Positions 11,106 through 22,330 of a stretch of DNA of 64,000 nt are shown piece by piece; within the stretch, counting starts at the first letter, position 1; every line of letters begins with the position of its first letter. Origin of the DNA: Diogma glabrata. Its lineage: Eukaryota > Arthropoda > Insecta > Diptera > Cylindrotomidae. The notes under the pieces were generated by a model that did no database searches, was not told the DNA's origin, and saw only the letters and a program-made list of their open reading frames with translations. The translations under genes were made by a program, and so were the position numbers. The stretch lies in the NCBI GenBank assembly GCA_963693315.1, contig OY856188.1:620001-684000 (forward strand). Reading direction: 5' to 3'.

Positions 11106-14100
11106 TTTATTTTTTTTTTTTTTTAAATAAAATGTGTTGTGTAATAGGGTTTAGAATATGTGTCACAACAACACATAAATACCTTTTAAGACCTAGGTCT
11201 AGACCTGGGTCCCACAACAACTGGCGTTCTGAGGTGTAGATTAACGCTTTTTTTAAACATCTGTGGGTTGCAGTCACCTGAGACTAAGTGTTCCGGCAAA
11301 CTATTCCATTTGTACGCAGTTCGGACAAAGAAGTCTCTCTGCGATCTGCCAGTATGACAGCGCGGGATCTTTACCGTTTCACTGGTTGCGGCAGCCGATT
11401 GCCGAGTGGAACGGGGGTAAGAATAAGTTTGAGGCATGATGCCGCTGATTTCATCTGAGCACTGCTGATGACGATATTTGTAAAAAACAACGAGGTCAGC
11501 AACAGTGCGACGATGTTGTAGGGAATCAAGTTTTGATGTCAAAGTTCGATCACCTACAATTCGTATAGCTCGTTTTTGAACAGAGTCCAAGAGGGCCAAG
11601 ATGGAAACAGAGGCAGCACCCCAAACTTGACAGCAGTACTCCATACAGGGACGAATATAGGACTTATAAACATGGAGCAATTGGTATGGAGTGAAAAAAT
11701 TTTTGCATCTATTTAGGAGGCCGAGTTTTTTAGACGCGCTTTTTGCCATCGCCATTACATGATCGTTCCAGAGTAGGTCATTTGAAACTGTGACACCCAA
11801 TAAACGAATGTTTTTACATTCACCTATTGGTTCATCACACATACTAAATAAAATATCTTTGGGGAACTCGGTCTTTAATCTGGAAACAATCAACAGCTGT
11901 GTTTTGGTGGAGTTGAAATTGACAAGGTTTTGGTCACCCCAGTCGGCGACTTTATTCAGGTCTTTGTTCACGTTTATGGCAGCGTCTCTCCGGGCAGGAT
12001 TAATTCGTTCGTGCATTTTACCTTTTGAAGAAAGGGGCTCGAACGACTTGTGCAGAGTACTATCATCTGCAAAACTATTTATTGGGTTGCTGGTGATTTT
12101 CAACAATTCGTTGATATAAATCAAAAATAGGGTTGGGGACAATACTGAGCCTTGGGGTACACCAGCGTTAATTAGTTTAGACTCAGAAGAATATCCGTCT
12201 AAGGTTACCGAAATGTATCGGTCGGATAGAAAATTTTGAATCAGCTTCAAAACATTGGGATGAAAACCGTACGCAACGAGCTTGTTGATTAAGTTGGCAT
12301 GCCAGACTCGATCGAATGCCTTGGAGATGTCTAAAGCGATAACGTATGTTTCACCACCTTTATCAAGTATGCTGTTCCAACAATGCGCTACATAGTTTAA
12401 TAGATCGGTAGTTGATCTTTTGTTTTGAAAACCGTATTGGCTGTCGGATATTAAATGATTTTCTTCCAGAAATTTTGAAATATGTGTATTAATATAATGC
12501 TCATAGACTTTGGATAGGACCGATAGTAAAGCTATTGGCCTATAATTTGAGATATCGGATTTTGGTCCCTTTTTGGGGACGGGCTGGACATTTGCCAACT
12601 TCCAGCACGAGGGAAATATACCAGATTTGTAGGATTGGTAGAATATTTTAGTTAAAGTTGGTGCAAGTTCTTTGGAAAAGGTTTTTAAAATAATGGGTGG
12701 AATATTGACCATTCCTGATGCTTTGTTGATGTTTAACCCCATTAAAAGTTTAGCGACTATTTTGGGTTTGAAGTGAAGTTCATTCATATTAACTCCTGAA
12801 GACTGGATTTGGGGTATTTCTTTAGGAGTTTCCAAAACAGTGGAGTTCAGAGCAAAGCGTTCAGCGAACAAGTTAGCTTTTCTTGCGGGATCATTGACGA
12901 TTAAATCACCATCAATAATAGGGGGAATAGAAAATTTTGTACCAGAATTTAAAGAATTAATGGCACTGTAGAAACTCTTGTCAGAAACAGACATAGACGT
13001 AAGTTTTGAGGCTTTCGCTCTGTCAATTTCGGACTTTTCGTTTGAGATAATCTGATTAGATATTTTGTTGGCCTTTAGATATTGGGATCGATTAGTGGGC
13101 GTTTTGTTATGAATCCAAATATTAAATGATCTACGTTTGTTTCTAAGTGCCGTTTTGGCAGCTTTCGAATACAAGTATTTTTGTTTGGGTTTTACTATGG
13201 AGAAAGGGACAAATTTATTGATAGCAAATTGGATGGTTTCTGTAAAGTTTTGAGCAGAAACATTTACATTGTCAGTGTAAAAACAATGACGGTCGAAAGG
13301 GAAACCATGGAAAAAATTTTGAAGACCACTCTTATCCATTTTTGAGTAGTGAAATATTTTACGGGGTTTGGGAGCTGTAGTTTTAAGTAAATCAGTTTTG
13401 ATAACTGATGAGATTAAATAATGATCAGAATTTCCAATACTACCTTTCGCAACATCGACACTCGTGATATCTGGCATTGTGGTAAGATAGAGATCTAGTA
13501 GAAAACTATTATCACCGCCATTACGGGGAGTGAAAGTCGGGCTTTTAACAATTTGGAATAGGCCCTGAGACGCGGCAAAAATTTCTGCCAGTTTTCCACT
13601 ATTGTCAACATCGTCGGTCGATTTGGAGAATTCCAACCATGATTTGTTGTGGACGTTGAAGTCACCGGTAACGATAGCTTCACAATTAGGGGACTTTGCT
13701 CTAATCTCGTCCATAATTTTTGTCAGTATATTAAAAAAGTTTGGGTTACGTTTGTTGGGGGACCGGTATAAAGCTATTGTAAAAAAAGTCATTTCTGGAA
13801 GACAAATCTTTAAAACCATTGTATTGAAGCCGTCACCGTGTAGTTCAAAATTTGGAAAGCGCGAGTACGCAACACTCTCATGAATGAATGCGCATACGCC
13901 CTGATGGAGTTTGAAAGCTGATTCGAGCCTATATTTGGAATTAAGCGATTCTATAAAGAGAAAATTTTCAGAAACTTGTGTTTCTGTAAGGAATAGAATG
14001 TTCGGTTTGTCGTGCTCAAGATGATGTTGCACGTGGTCATGGTTAGCGTTCAATCCGCAGATGTTTTGAACATGTATTTTAAAATTTTTTATTGATTCAT

Positions 14101-14745
14101 ATATGTTTTGTCCCTGCAAATTCCGTGGACATGCCGCTTTATGGGCGGGTGGATTGCGCAAATTTGCTTTACCACTTGCAGACTTATTTTTTTTCGGTTG
14201 TACTGCCATATATATATCAAAATGTTTATTTTATTTTTTTGTGTTTTATTTTGAAATGCATAACTAAGTAAAAAATCCTATCATACTACAAAATATGACA
14301 TATGCCAATATTTCATGATAAGATGAAGAAATAATAACAAAATAATAAGTGAAAAACAAATTGTGAGAAATTTGCAGAAAACAAAACAAAACTAAATGCC
14401 AATAATCCAGCTGATGCAGCGCACCCCAGACGCACCGCCCACCACCTTAATCGAGGCACAAAGCCTACACATATCTACGTGTTGGTTCGATTCCTCGGAA
14501 GAGCTAATGAGCGTTACCGCTACGGAACGCTGCCCAGCTAAGACTGTAAGTGCTGCCGTTGACTAATTAAAGTTCGTCCGCCAGCACCCTAAGATATCAT
14601 CTTGGCTAATGACATCTCCTGCCATTGCCAGTGGTATGTGATATCTCACGCTAACTCATATGTCAATGGCAGGGACTGGAGTACGCAGGGTAGTCAGACC
14701 CGTAGATCAACATTGATCATAATCGATCAAAATCGATCCCTCCTG
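11106..14745 (-). mobile_element. Non-LTR retrotransposon (LINE), apparently full length
   Basis: Minus-strand element. The 3' end carries a poly(A) (plus-strand T-run from about 11109). It has one long ORF and a ~540-bp 5' region. Ends are set by the interrupted host repeat: CCTCATAAAAG is at the left junction and AAAATCCTTAACC at the right, with roughly 20 bp of the repeat lost instead of duplicated. No ORF1 is visible upstream of the polymerase ORF. At least five fragments of the same family occur in the window (10686, 19385, 24125, 25990, 36971), so the family was active locally. RT motifs suggest the CR1/jockey-like superfamily; the exact clade is not settled. Confidence 0.92.
11186..14209 (-). 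CDS. LINE endonuclease/reverse transcriptase (intact ORF)
   Basis: A 1007-aa uninterrupted frame. The N-terminal part is an apurinic-type endonuclease: LFLTETQ near residue 73, TGDFNVHNKSW near 181, then an SDH near the domain end. The reverse transcriptase follows, with ALDISKAFDRVWH near 630, AGVPQGSVLSPTLF near 686 and the catalytic FADD near 713. The thumb/C-terminal region carries SYIRPCMEYCCQVWGAA. Together these do target-primed reverse transcription. The ATG at 14209 is the first in frame and gives a Lys-rich N terminus. All catalytic motifs are present, so this copy may still be competent, unlike the other LINEs here. A 5' region with blocks conserved in relics (14215-14745) probably holds the promoter. 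Confidence 0.92.
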   Translation of the reverse strand: MAVQPKKNKSASGKANLRNPPAHKAACPRNLQGQNIYESIKNFKIHVQNICGLNANHDHVQHHLEHDKPNILFLTETQVSENFLFIESLNSKYRLESAFKLHQGVCAFIHESVAYSRFPNFELHGDGFNTMVLKICLPEMTFFTIALYRSPNKRNPNFFNILTKIMDEIRAKSPNCEAIVTGDFNVHNKSWLEFSKSTDDVDNSGKLAEIFAASQGLFQIVKSPTFTPRNGGDNSFLLDLYLTTMPDITSVDVAKGSIGNSDHYLISSVIKTDLLKTTAPKPRKIFHYSKMDKSGLQNFFHGFPFDRHCFYTDNVNVSAQNFTETIQFAINKFVPFSIVKPKQKYLYSKAAKTALRNKRRSFNIWIHNKTPTNRSQYLKANKISNQIISNEKSEIDRAKASKLTSMSVSDKSFYSAINSLNSGTKFSIPPIIDGDLIVNDPARKANLFAERFALNSTVLETPKEIPQIQSSGVNMNELHFKPKIVAKLLMGLNINKASGMVNIPPIILKTFSKELAPTLTKIFYQSYKSGIFPSCWKLANVQPVPKKGPKSDISNYRPIALLSVLSKVYEHYINTHISKFLEENHLISDSQYGFQNKRSTTDLLNYVAHCWNSILDKGGETYVIALDISKAFDRVWHANLINKLVAYGFHPNVLKLIQNFLSDRYISVTLDGYSSESKLINAGVPQGSVLSPTLFLIYINELLKITSNPINSFADDSTLHKSFEPLSSKGKMHERINPARRDAAINVNKDLNKVADWGDQNLVNFNSTKTQLLIVSRLKTEFPKDILFSMCDEPIGECKNIRLLGVTVSNDLLWNDHVMAMAKSASKKLGLLNRCKNFFTPYQLLHVYKSYIRPCMEYCCQVWGAASVSILALLDSVQKRAIRIVGDRTLTSKLDSLQHRRTVADLVVFYKYRHQQCSDEISGIMPQTYSYPRSTRQSAAATSETVKIPRCHTGRSQRDFFVRTAYKWNSLPEHLVSGDCNPQMFKKSVNLHLRTPVVVGPRSRPRS

Positions 14746-14747
14746 CG

Positions 14748-14815
14748 CCTCCAAAATCCTTAACCAAAACCGAAGTCTTGATATCTCAGGGCTTGAGATT
14801 TCAGCCCCTACATAT
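14748..14815 (-). repeat. ~350-bp dispersed repeat, right part
   Basis: Continues the repeat broken at 11105. It contains GAAGTCTTGATATCTCAGGG and GAGATTTCAGCCCCT, matching the left ends of the plus-strand copies at 24275 and 30225. Confidence 0.75.
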
Positions 14816-14882
14816 TTTACCACAGTAATTATGTTCATTTTATAACCTTTTTTAAAATTATCAATCAAAAGCTAAATGTACC

Positions 14883-17216
14883 CAGCGCTGTAGTTACGCA
14901 AGTGCAATAGGTGCAATCGCACTGGGCCTCTTATTTTTTGGGGCCCCAAATAGTAAATACATTAGAAACACTTCTCCAATAGTCAAAAAAATACCAAGAA
15001 TTGAAAGAAAAACAAAGATGAAAATTCAAAATGTTTAACTTTCAAACAAATCTAGTTAAATCTATGATTTCATTTAAAACAAATATACATAAAATTCAGT
15101 TGCTTTTTTTGCTGTTTGTTTTAGAGGAACTTTTTCGAGGAAGCATTTAGAGGAAGCAACGTAAAACTGTTTGAACCGAATAATGGTAATTTTTTGGGAG
15201 TAATTGAATTGATTGCTGATTTTGTTCTAGAACTAAAAATGCATTTACAGTCAATAACTGAAACGGAAAAAAAGTACCATTTTTCACCGATGGTTTAAAA
15301 CGAAATTATCTTGCCACAAGCTTCTATAGAGTTTTACATATATTAGTCAGTAATATTAAATCATCGAAGCACTTTTCCGTAATGATAGATTCTACACCGG
15401 ATGTTTGCAAAAAAACCAGTTGTCCATTATTATTCGGTAGATCAAAATAGCGGACCAAAAGCCTAGTGTACAAGAAAGTTTTTTAAGCTTTGTAAATATA
15501 TTGTCCTCAACCGGCGAAAATTTAGCAAACGTCCTTATTGAGGAATTAAAAATATTATGAATCGAAATTGCTAATTGTCGTGGTCAGTCATACGACAACG
15601 CAAGCAATATGAAAGGAGAATATAAGGGAGTGAAAAGTCGAATTTTATAAATTAACAACAAAGAATGGTATACGCCATGTGGTGGACACACCATCAATCT
15701 AGTGATAGGAGATAGTGTTAAACACACTATTAAAAGTCATAATTATTTCACTACATAATTATTTCACTACATAAATAATTTATACAAGATTTTTGCTGCA
15801 TCGACAACGCGATGGGTCATTCAGGCAAAATATTTAAAAATTAATTTGAATACCCCTAGCCATACTCGATAGGAATATCGCTTTAACAGTATAAAAGCCG
15901 TGAAATATCAGATAAACGAAATTAGTCTTGCGTTAGATGAACTTAAGAATAGTTATCCAGATTGCAAAACTGTTGCTGTATCTCTAAAAAAACAAATAAA
16001 TTCTTATGAATTTATTGTATTGACAACAATTTGGTATCAATTGTTATCAAAGCTTCACATCTTCAGCCAATTGCTTCAACGAAAAGATATGGCAATCAAT
16101 ATTGCATTACAACATACAAGGGCCATGTTATTATCGCTTGCTGACTTAAAAAACAATTTCCAAGAGCTTATAAAAGAAGCACAAGAAATATCGTTAGCAA
16201 TAAATGTAATAGCATAGTTCACCAAACGGCCTGCACGTGATACCCAAATATTAACAAGTAGAAACAGAGAATGTTTGGATAAATCACCAGAACCTAGCCG
16301 AGTACATATTCTCAATTAGCTGACTATTGTTATTATACAAACCCAAAAATAAAGCAAATGATAAATATGAAGATATATATGCTATTAGTACAGATGATAA
16401 ACTAAATGAAGGAATTGAACTCCCAGAAGAAGAAATTGAACCAATTCAATTTTGTGATGATATTGATATAGGTGAGCTCATTCCTGAAATTGACGATGAA
16501 TGTAGCCATCTAAACCTTACTGCTGAAAATAAATTCAAACAATCTTATTTTAATAATTTAATCGATACAGTGATAAATTCACTGCAAGAACGATTTGAAT
16601 CGTATAGTTCTTTAAATGAAATTTTTGGTTTTTTTTTTGATAATAAGAAGCTAAAAACTATGAATACAAATCGATTCAATACTAATTGTACATATCTAGT
16701 CAAACACTAAGAAGGGGATATTGAAGACGTGGAATTCAAAACGGAACTTTCTATTTTAAGATATATTTTAGAAGATAATTATACTATTATAGAAAATTTG
16801 GAATTCATTCCAGAAAGGAATTTGAAAGAATTATATCCAAATGTATATATCGTTTATAGAATAAGTTTAACAATACCAATAACCGTTGCTCATTGTGTGA
16901 ACGGTGGTTTTCAAAACTGAAATTAATTGAAAATTATTTACGGTCAACAATGTCACAAGAAAGGCTTTCTGGATTAGCAATACTGTCAATTAAAAATGCA
17001 ACAGCCAGAACAATTAATTATAATGACATAATTTATGAATTTGTCAGCAAAAAAGCTAGAAAAATTCCTTTATAATTTCTGCATATTTTTTTTTAACCAA
17101 TAAATATGATATGAATTCAATAACATTTAAAAACAAAATGTTTTATTGTCTGTGACTGCATAGGGCCTCTTAAAGACACTGTGCACAGGGCCCCTAAACG
17201 TTAAACTACGGCGCTG
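14883..17216 (+). mobile_element. hAT DNA transposon, complete ends, dead coding region
   Basis: The 2334-bp element has terminal inverted repeats CAGCGCTGTAGTT (left) and, reverse-complemented, CAGCGCCGTAGTT (right): 12 of 13 identical. It is flanked by a perfect 8-bp target duplication AATGTACC at 14875-14882 and 17217-17224. Both 8-bp duplications and CAG-type ends are hAT hallmarks. GGGCC-rich subterminal sequence occurs at both ends. The inner coding region is a broken hAT transposase. Confidence 0.95.
15340..17072 (+). pseudogene. Broken hAT (ZMYM1/DUF4371-like) transposase
   Basis: Fragments in several frames read as a hAT transposase. Near 15380 is SVMIDSTPDV-like sequence (first catalytic Asp region). 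Near 15565 is NCRGQSYDNASNMKGEYKG, the conserved block of ZMYM1-type hAT proteins. Near 15675 is PCGGHTINLVIGDS. Longer open pieces lie at 15900-16217 and 16327-16710. The C-terminal dimerisation region is at 16860-17072 (NRCSLCERWFSKLKLIENYL). Stops and frameshifts separate them, including a 16-bp tandem duplication near 15745. It cannot make transposase but its ends could still respond to one in trans. Confidence 0.88.
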
Positions 17217-17224
17217 AATGTACC

Positions 17225-17977
17225 AAAAATATAATATCAAACAACTTATAATCTCACCACTTCTTTTAACTATGTTTTTCTTTTTCTTGGTTTTTTTTAA
17301 ATATAATCTCTTAAAATTTTTAAATAAAAAGAAATTACGGCCTTCCTCAAGTTCTTGGACAACGAAATCAAAACAGTTTGTATTTTATTTTAGTTCTATT
17401 AAATACGCGAGTTAAAAAACTAGTAAAACGGGAAAAATTTAATTTAAAGAAACTAATTTTGTTGTAAACTATTTTTAATTTTTGTTGTTATTCATATGTA
17501 CCGTTAAATTATTAAAATTTGAGATTACGTGTAGGATTTTTAATCTTTAAATATAGTAGTTTTAAAATATAAAGTTTAAACTGAAAATGTAATAGTTTTC
17601 AAAATTCGTGATTATTTGTGATTTTCACCGAAAAAGGGATTAATAAGAAAAAGTGACATTAAATTATTGTTATTTTATCAAAAGCAACGGTTCGTGCGCT
17701 GTATTGAGATCATTAGAGCTTGGCTAGTGGATTAAATGATTCATTTGTATTGGAGTGATTTCTTTAATTTTGATTTTTATGTAAATGTAACGTGTTGGTT
17801 GACTGACTATTTTAGAAGATAGTTTCGTTGTTTTGTTAATATAATTTACTTTGACACAAGTTTAAAATTAATTTCATAGTGCGATCGAAATTTAAACAAT
17901 AATAATTTCTAATGTAAAAATTAGAAGTGTTATAGATTGATCGTTTGGTTTCTAGATAGATTGACTATTATAATAGT
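17225..17977. other. AT-rich non-coding stretch
   Basis: No gene, RNA or clear repeat seen. Short ORFs are noise. Confidence 0.5.
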
Positions 17978-18470
17978 ACATTATGATGCAAGGACGTAAA
18001 CGATTTTGGACGTATGTGAAGTTTGCAAATCGAGGCGCTAGCCGAGATTTGCACCCACATTAAGTCCAAAATAGCTTACGTCCGTGCGTCATATACTATT
18101 TTTTATTCGCCGCTAGCAAAATATTTAAAAAAAAATTGTTTATTGTAAATCAAAGTTATAATTTTGCATAAATTTTGAAAATGAAAATATGTTGAACAAG
18201 TAACCTTTGAAAAAATATTTGTTATTTTTTTCAAAATAATTATATAACTATGACAACAAATAATAACAATAATTTTAATTGGATAATGAAATTTTGAATT
18301 TAAAGATTGCTTTGACAAAATTTGTTTTTTATAGAATTTAAACAAATACAAATGTTTTTTTACTGTTTTGGACGTAACTATGACAACAAAATATATGGTT
18401 AAAAAGTGACACTTTACGGCCGCAAATCACAGTAATAAAGTACCACTTTAATATGTAGGCGAATAAAAAA
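17978..18470. mobile_element. Foldback/palindromic repeat family, copy 1
   Basis: About 493 bp, with a second copy at 31050-31544. It has two parts. 17982-18094 is a long imperfect palindrome whose centre is GGCGCTAGCC flanked by GCAAATC/GATTTGC. 18099-18470 is bounded by a perfect 13-bp inverted repeat TTTTTTATTCGCC/GGCGAATAAAAAA. No coding capacity. It is probably a non-autonomous DNA element; no target duplication was identified. Confidence 0.8.
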
Positions 18471-19384
18471 GTTCTTTGAATGTTGGAAGGGTACAAACAA
18501 ATTATGGGAAATCGCTCTAGCCGCTTATATATGTGTACATATATTGTGTGTGTATATTGTGCGGGTTTCTTTCTTTGAGTTTCTTTTTATGGGTTTCTCA
18601 AATGCGTGCAATGTTAGCTGTACGAGCGATAACGAAGGCAGCTATCGCACAAGTTTGGGCAAACCCTTTAGCACTAGTACCACACTAACATATAACTAAC
18701 ATTTTTAAACATTAAAGAATGTCACGGTGAAATTGAAATATATGCCTTTATAAGACTGCACAATGCTTATAACAGATAAGCTTCATTTCAGCATATTTAT
18801 AACATAAAAGCTTTATGTTTTTTTATAGATAATTAGTTTAAAGACCATCATTGATTATACTTAAAACTATCAGTGTGTTTTTTTCCTATGCGACGAAACC
18901 GTAAGCTAATTTTAATGAATTTTTCTTTTAAAGAATTCCAAATTTTAAAAAAATGCCATGCGATTCTGTTCATTATGCATTAAATTCCAAATATGATTCA
19001 TACTTTGTTTAACACGAACAATGATTTGGAGATAATACATGGAGAAAGCTCGAATAAGTGTTATCAAAAGAGTCTTAAATATTATTAGTCATTATTTATT
19101 AGTATAAATATAATTATTCATCAAGACTCACTAAAATGTTGAGGTAGGTTTAGGATGTTATTAAGTACATTAACATAGTTATGTAAATTTTAATGTTTGT
19201 CATATTTAAACGAACTTCTTTGAACTTAGGTTAGGAGATGAATTTCAATTAAGAGATATTTTTTGGGAAAATTTTGAAAAAAATATCTTTTGTCATACAG
19301 AAAAAAATTTTCATTCAAGATCCCTATAATCCAACTTCATACTTTGCAAATGCCTTCATAGCCTATAATGCAAACGCCCGCATG
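18471..19384. other. AT-rich non-coding stretch
   Basis: No supported gene. Contains a TGTGTGTATATTGTG-like short repeat near 18545. Confidence 0.5.
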
Positions 19385-19770
19385 AAGGTATCAGTTTTTG
19401 TTGATTTGCGTTGATCTACGAGTGTGACAATCCTGCGTACTCTAGTCCCTGCTATTGACATACGAGTTCACGTGAGATATCACATACCATCCCTCAACCA
19501 TATTCGTTTCCCCATTTTACTCGTCCATCGGCATGTGGCAACAACCAAACTGTAAAGAACACTCACTATTATAGTGGCAGAATGCGTCCAGGAAATGTGT
19601 AACGCGTACCAATTAAAAGCTTTGCAGGAATGAATTTTCAAATGCCTTCAATCCACAAAGGTTTAAGAAAAAGCATCCATCAACACCTCAGAACGCATGT
19701 TGGTTTGGGATTTACGTCTTAAAAGGCCTATGTGGTGTTGTAATTCCTATTACATAATATACATATTGCA
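19385..19770 (+). mobile_element. Internally deleted LINE relic (5' end joined to 3' end)
   Basis: The left part matches, on the plus strand, the 5' region of the 11106-14745 LINE (TGCGTACTCTAGTCCCTGCT, TGAGATATCACATACCA). The right part matches its 3' end (AAAAAGCATCCATCAACACC, then GACGTCTTAAAAGG-like sequence). The ~3-kb ORF is missing between them. Confidence 0.75.
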
Positions 19771-19974
19771 AATGTACAATATACAATTTTATAAATTTTT
19801 TATGCATATCCAATCAGCTTGAAATGTCTAGATGCTGACTTCCGGTGGTCATTAAACTGATCGGGACCTTAAATCTTACTAATGAACTTGCCTCTTTACA
19901 GCGAAAAAGAAATTTTAGATATTCGACGATATGTTCGATATTCGAGGATATGAAGATATTTTAAAAATAAATTA

Positions 19975-20265
19975 TGGATGAGCTTCTGAAGAAATTAAAT
20001 CAATTCTTCCTGAGTCTGCTACCTATTCTCGTTCCACCAGAACATCTGCGTGGCCCACCCATTCATGATTTACATATCAAAGTATAGAACTGTTGCCTTT
20101 CGGTGTGATTTTTTTAGCCGAGTTTCTCACCATAAGAACTCATTACCCATGTTGGTGTTCCTATAACTATGTTCGTCAACTTTTTAAAGTCCACCAACTT
20201 CTCAGAGAAACATAACTTAATACCCTGAACCTCAGTTAGCATGGTATTTTCGGCTATTCAGAGTC
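19975..20265 (+). pseudogene. Decayed C-terminal fragment of a different LINE
   Basis: Broken plus-strand frames give YSRSTRTSAWPTHS and then KYRTVAFRCDFFSRVSHHKN, resembling the C-terminal pattern of LINE polymerases (basic stretch, FRxxFFxRxSxLWNSLP). Stops and a frameshift are present. Similarity is by eye only. Confidence 0.4.
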
Positions 20266-21289
20266 GTTAGTTTATAATTTTTTATAACTAATACCAATTA
20301 TGTCTAAATTTGGATAAAAAAAAAACGTACGCCAATAGCAGGGACTGCAGTATGCGTGTTTGTCACATCCGAAGATAAAAAATTAAACAAAAATTACAAA
20401 TCAACAAAAGCTGACCATTCAAAGGTTATCCTAGAAATATCCTTTCTTGTAGTTACTTTATTTCAAATTGTTTTTAATTGCCGGACTAGAGTATTTTATC
20501 TTGTCGACTGTATTATATCCTCACTGAATAAGTTTATTAATTATTTTTATTTATCTTTTGAACAAAGGTAGGTTCTAGAGGTATCTTAAAGCTTAAAGCT
20601 TAAAATTTACTTGTATTTTCTATAGACAGTACTGGGTTTTTTGAGTTATGAATAACATTTCTATAATGAGAACATTTTTATAACATTTTTATAATTAGTC
20701 ATAGTTCAAAGCATTTCTTTCCATTTCCATAACCAAAGTTGAAATATTTTTAGTTATGAAGAAAACAGAACAGAACAAGTTGGTTTCTCTAAAATGTTAC
20801 ACTCAGTAGCTCTCATCTTCATTGCAGTTATTCGTCTAGATCCTTATTGGAACTAAAATCACTTCTCGATAAAAATAGATATTTCTTACTAAACGAATTT
20901 GATGTATTTTATTTTTTCAGTGCATGTTTTGGTGGATATTGTAATCGTTATAATAATATGATACGTTTTGAATTTAATTGCAATATCTGTAGCTTTAACT
21001 ACGACTTTTTAACTTTTAGACGTTAGATTAGATTGAACATCATTTAAATTAAAAAAATATAGACATTGAAACTCATTCAAAACATTGGAACAGCTACGAC
21101 TAGGTTGAAGTGCAAATTTTGGTAACGCTTGGAATGGTTGCGAAATTGTTTAGCTGTCAAACGCCCTTTTAAAACTTTGTTTAACTTTGTTAAAACTGGT
21201 GCTTAATATTAGAAAAAATCATGATATATTGGCTTCTGTCATATTTTATATGTGATAGGATTTATTGTTTGGTTATCCTTTTAAAAATA
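20266..21289. other. AT-rich non-coding stretch
   Basis: Nothing supported. A short block near 20341 (CAGGGACTGCAGTATGCGTG) matches the LINE 5' region and marks another tiny relic. Confidence 0.5.
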
Positions 21290-22330
21290 AAAAAGTCAGA
21301 CAAGTGAGAATAAAATTCGCTCGTCAAGGGTTCCGTGAATGAAAAAGAACAAAATATCAAAAATTATTGACAAAAAGTATGTAGCCTATACTAAAAATAT
21401 TTTTTTTCCAATAACACAAAAACTATGCATTGCAAAATTCTAAAAAAAATTGTAATGTTTCTTAAATTATTATTCCTTCATATGACACCCCACTCATTTG
21501 GGTCAAAAATAGTTTTTTTTACTCTCCCCACACCCATCCCCTAAACACACAGAAATATAATTATTTGAGACTTCGCTATGATTTTCATTCAAAATTTATC
21601 AATCTTCCTGTCTCTGTGAATTTTTACAAATTTTTCTGTCAATCATCGTCGAAACGGAACGATCTGAATTTTGCACTATCTTGTCTATAACTCAAAAACT
21701 GTGCACCAAATTTCTAAAAAAATTGCAATAATTTTTAAATTAAGTATTCTTTCAAATGACACCCCACTCGCTTGCGTCAAAAAAGGTTTATTTTACCCTC
21801 TCTACCCTAAACACATAGAAATATAATTAGTTGAGACTTCGTTATAATTTTCATACAAAATTTACCAAATATCCTAACTCTATGAATTTTTACAAATTTT
21901 TCTGTCAATGAGTGTCGAAACGGTCTGAATTTTACACTTTTTTGACAATAACTCAAAAACTGGGCCCCGAAAAATTCTAAAAAAAATTGCAACGAATTCT
22001 AAATCGAATTCTAAATCTAAATTCTAAACTCGCTTGGGTCAAAAATCCCACACTCTCTACCCCAGTCCCTTAAACACACAGAAATATAATTATTGGAGAC
22101 TTCGCTATAGTTTTCATACAAAATTTACCAAATTTCCTAACTCTGTGAAATTTCGTTATTGTTAAAAAAGTCGCACTTTTTTTAACGATAACTCAAAAAC
22201 TGTGCATCGCAAGATTCTAAAAAAATGGATTTGTTTTCTAAATTAGGTGCTCTTTCAAATGACACCCCACTTGACCACATTTTAAATAGTGTTTTTACCC
22301 CTTCTCATTTCCACCCCCTTAATAAATCTA
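21290..22330. repeat. Degenerate tandem array, ~240-280 bp units
   Basis: Four or more diverged direct units. Landmarks recur near 21410, 21684, 21946 and 22182 (ATAACTCAAAAACTGTGCA and variants), each followed by TTCTAAAAAAATTG, then TTTCAAATGACACCCCACT and an ACACACAGAAATATAATTA block. No coding frame is conserved across units. Confidence 0.75.
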
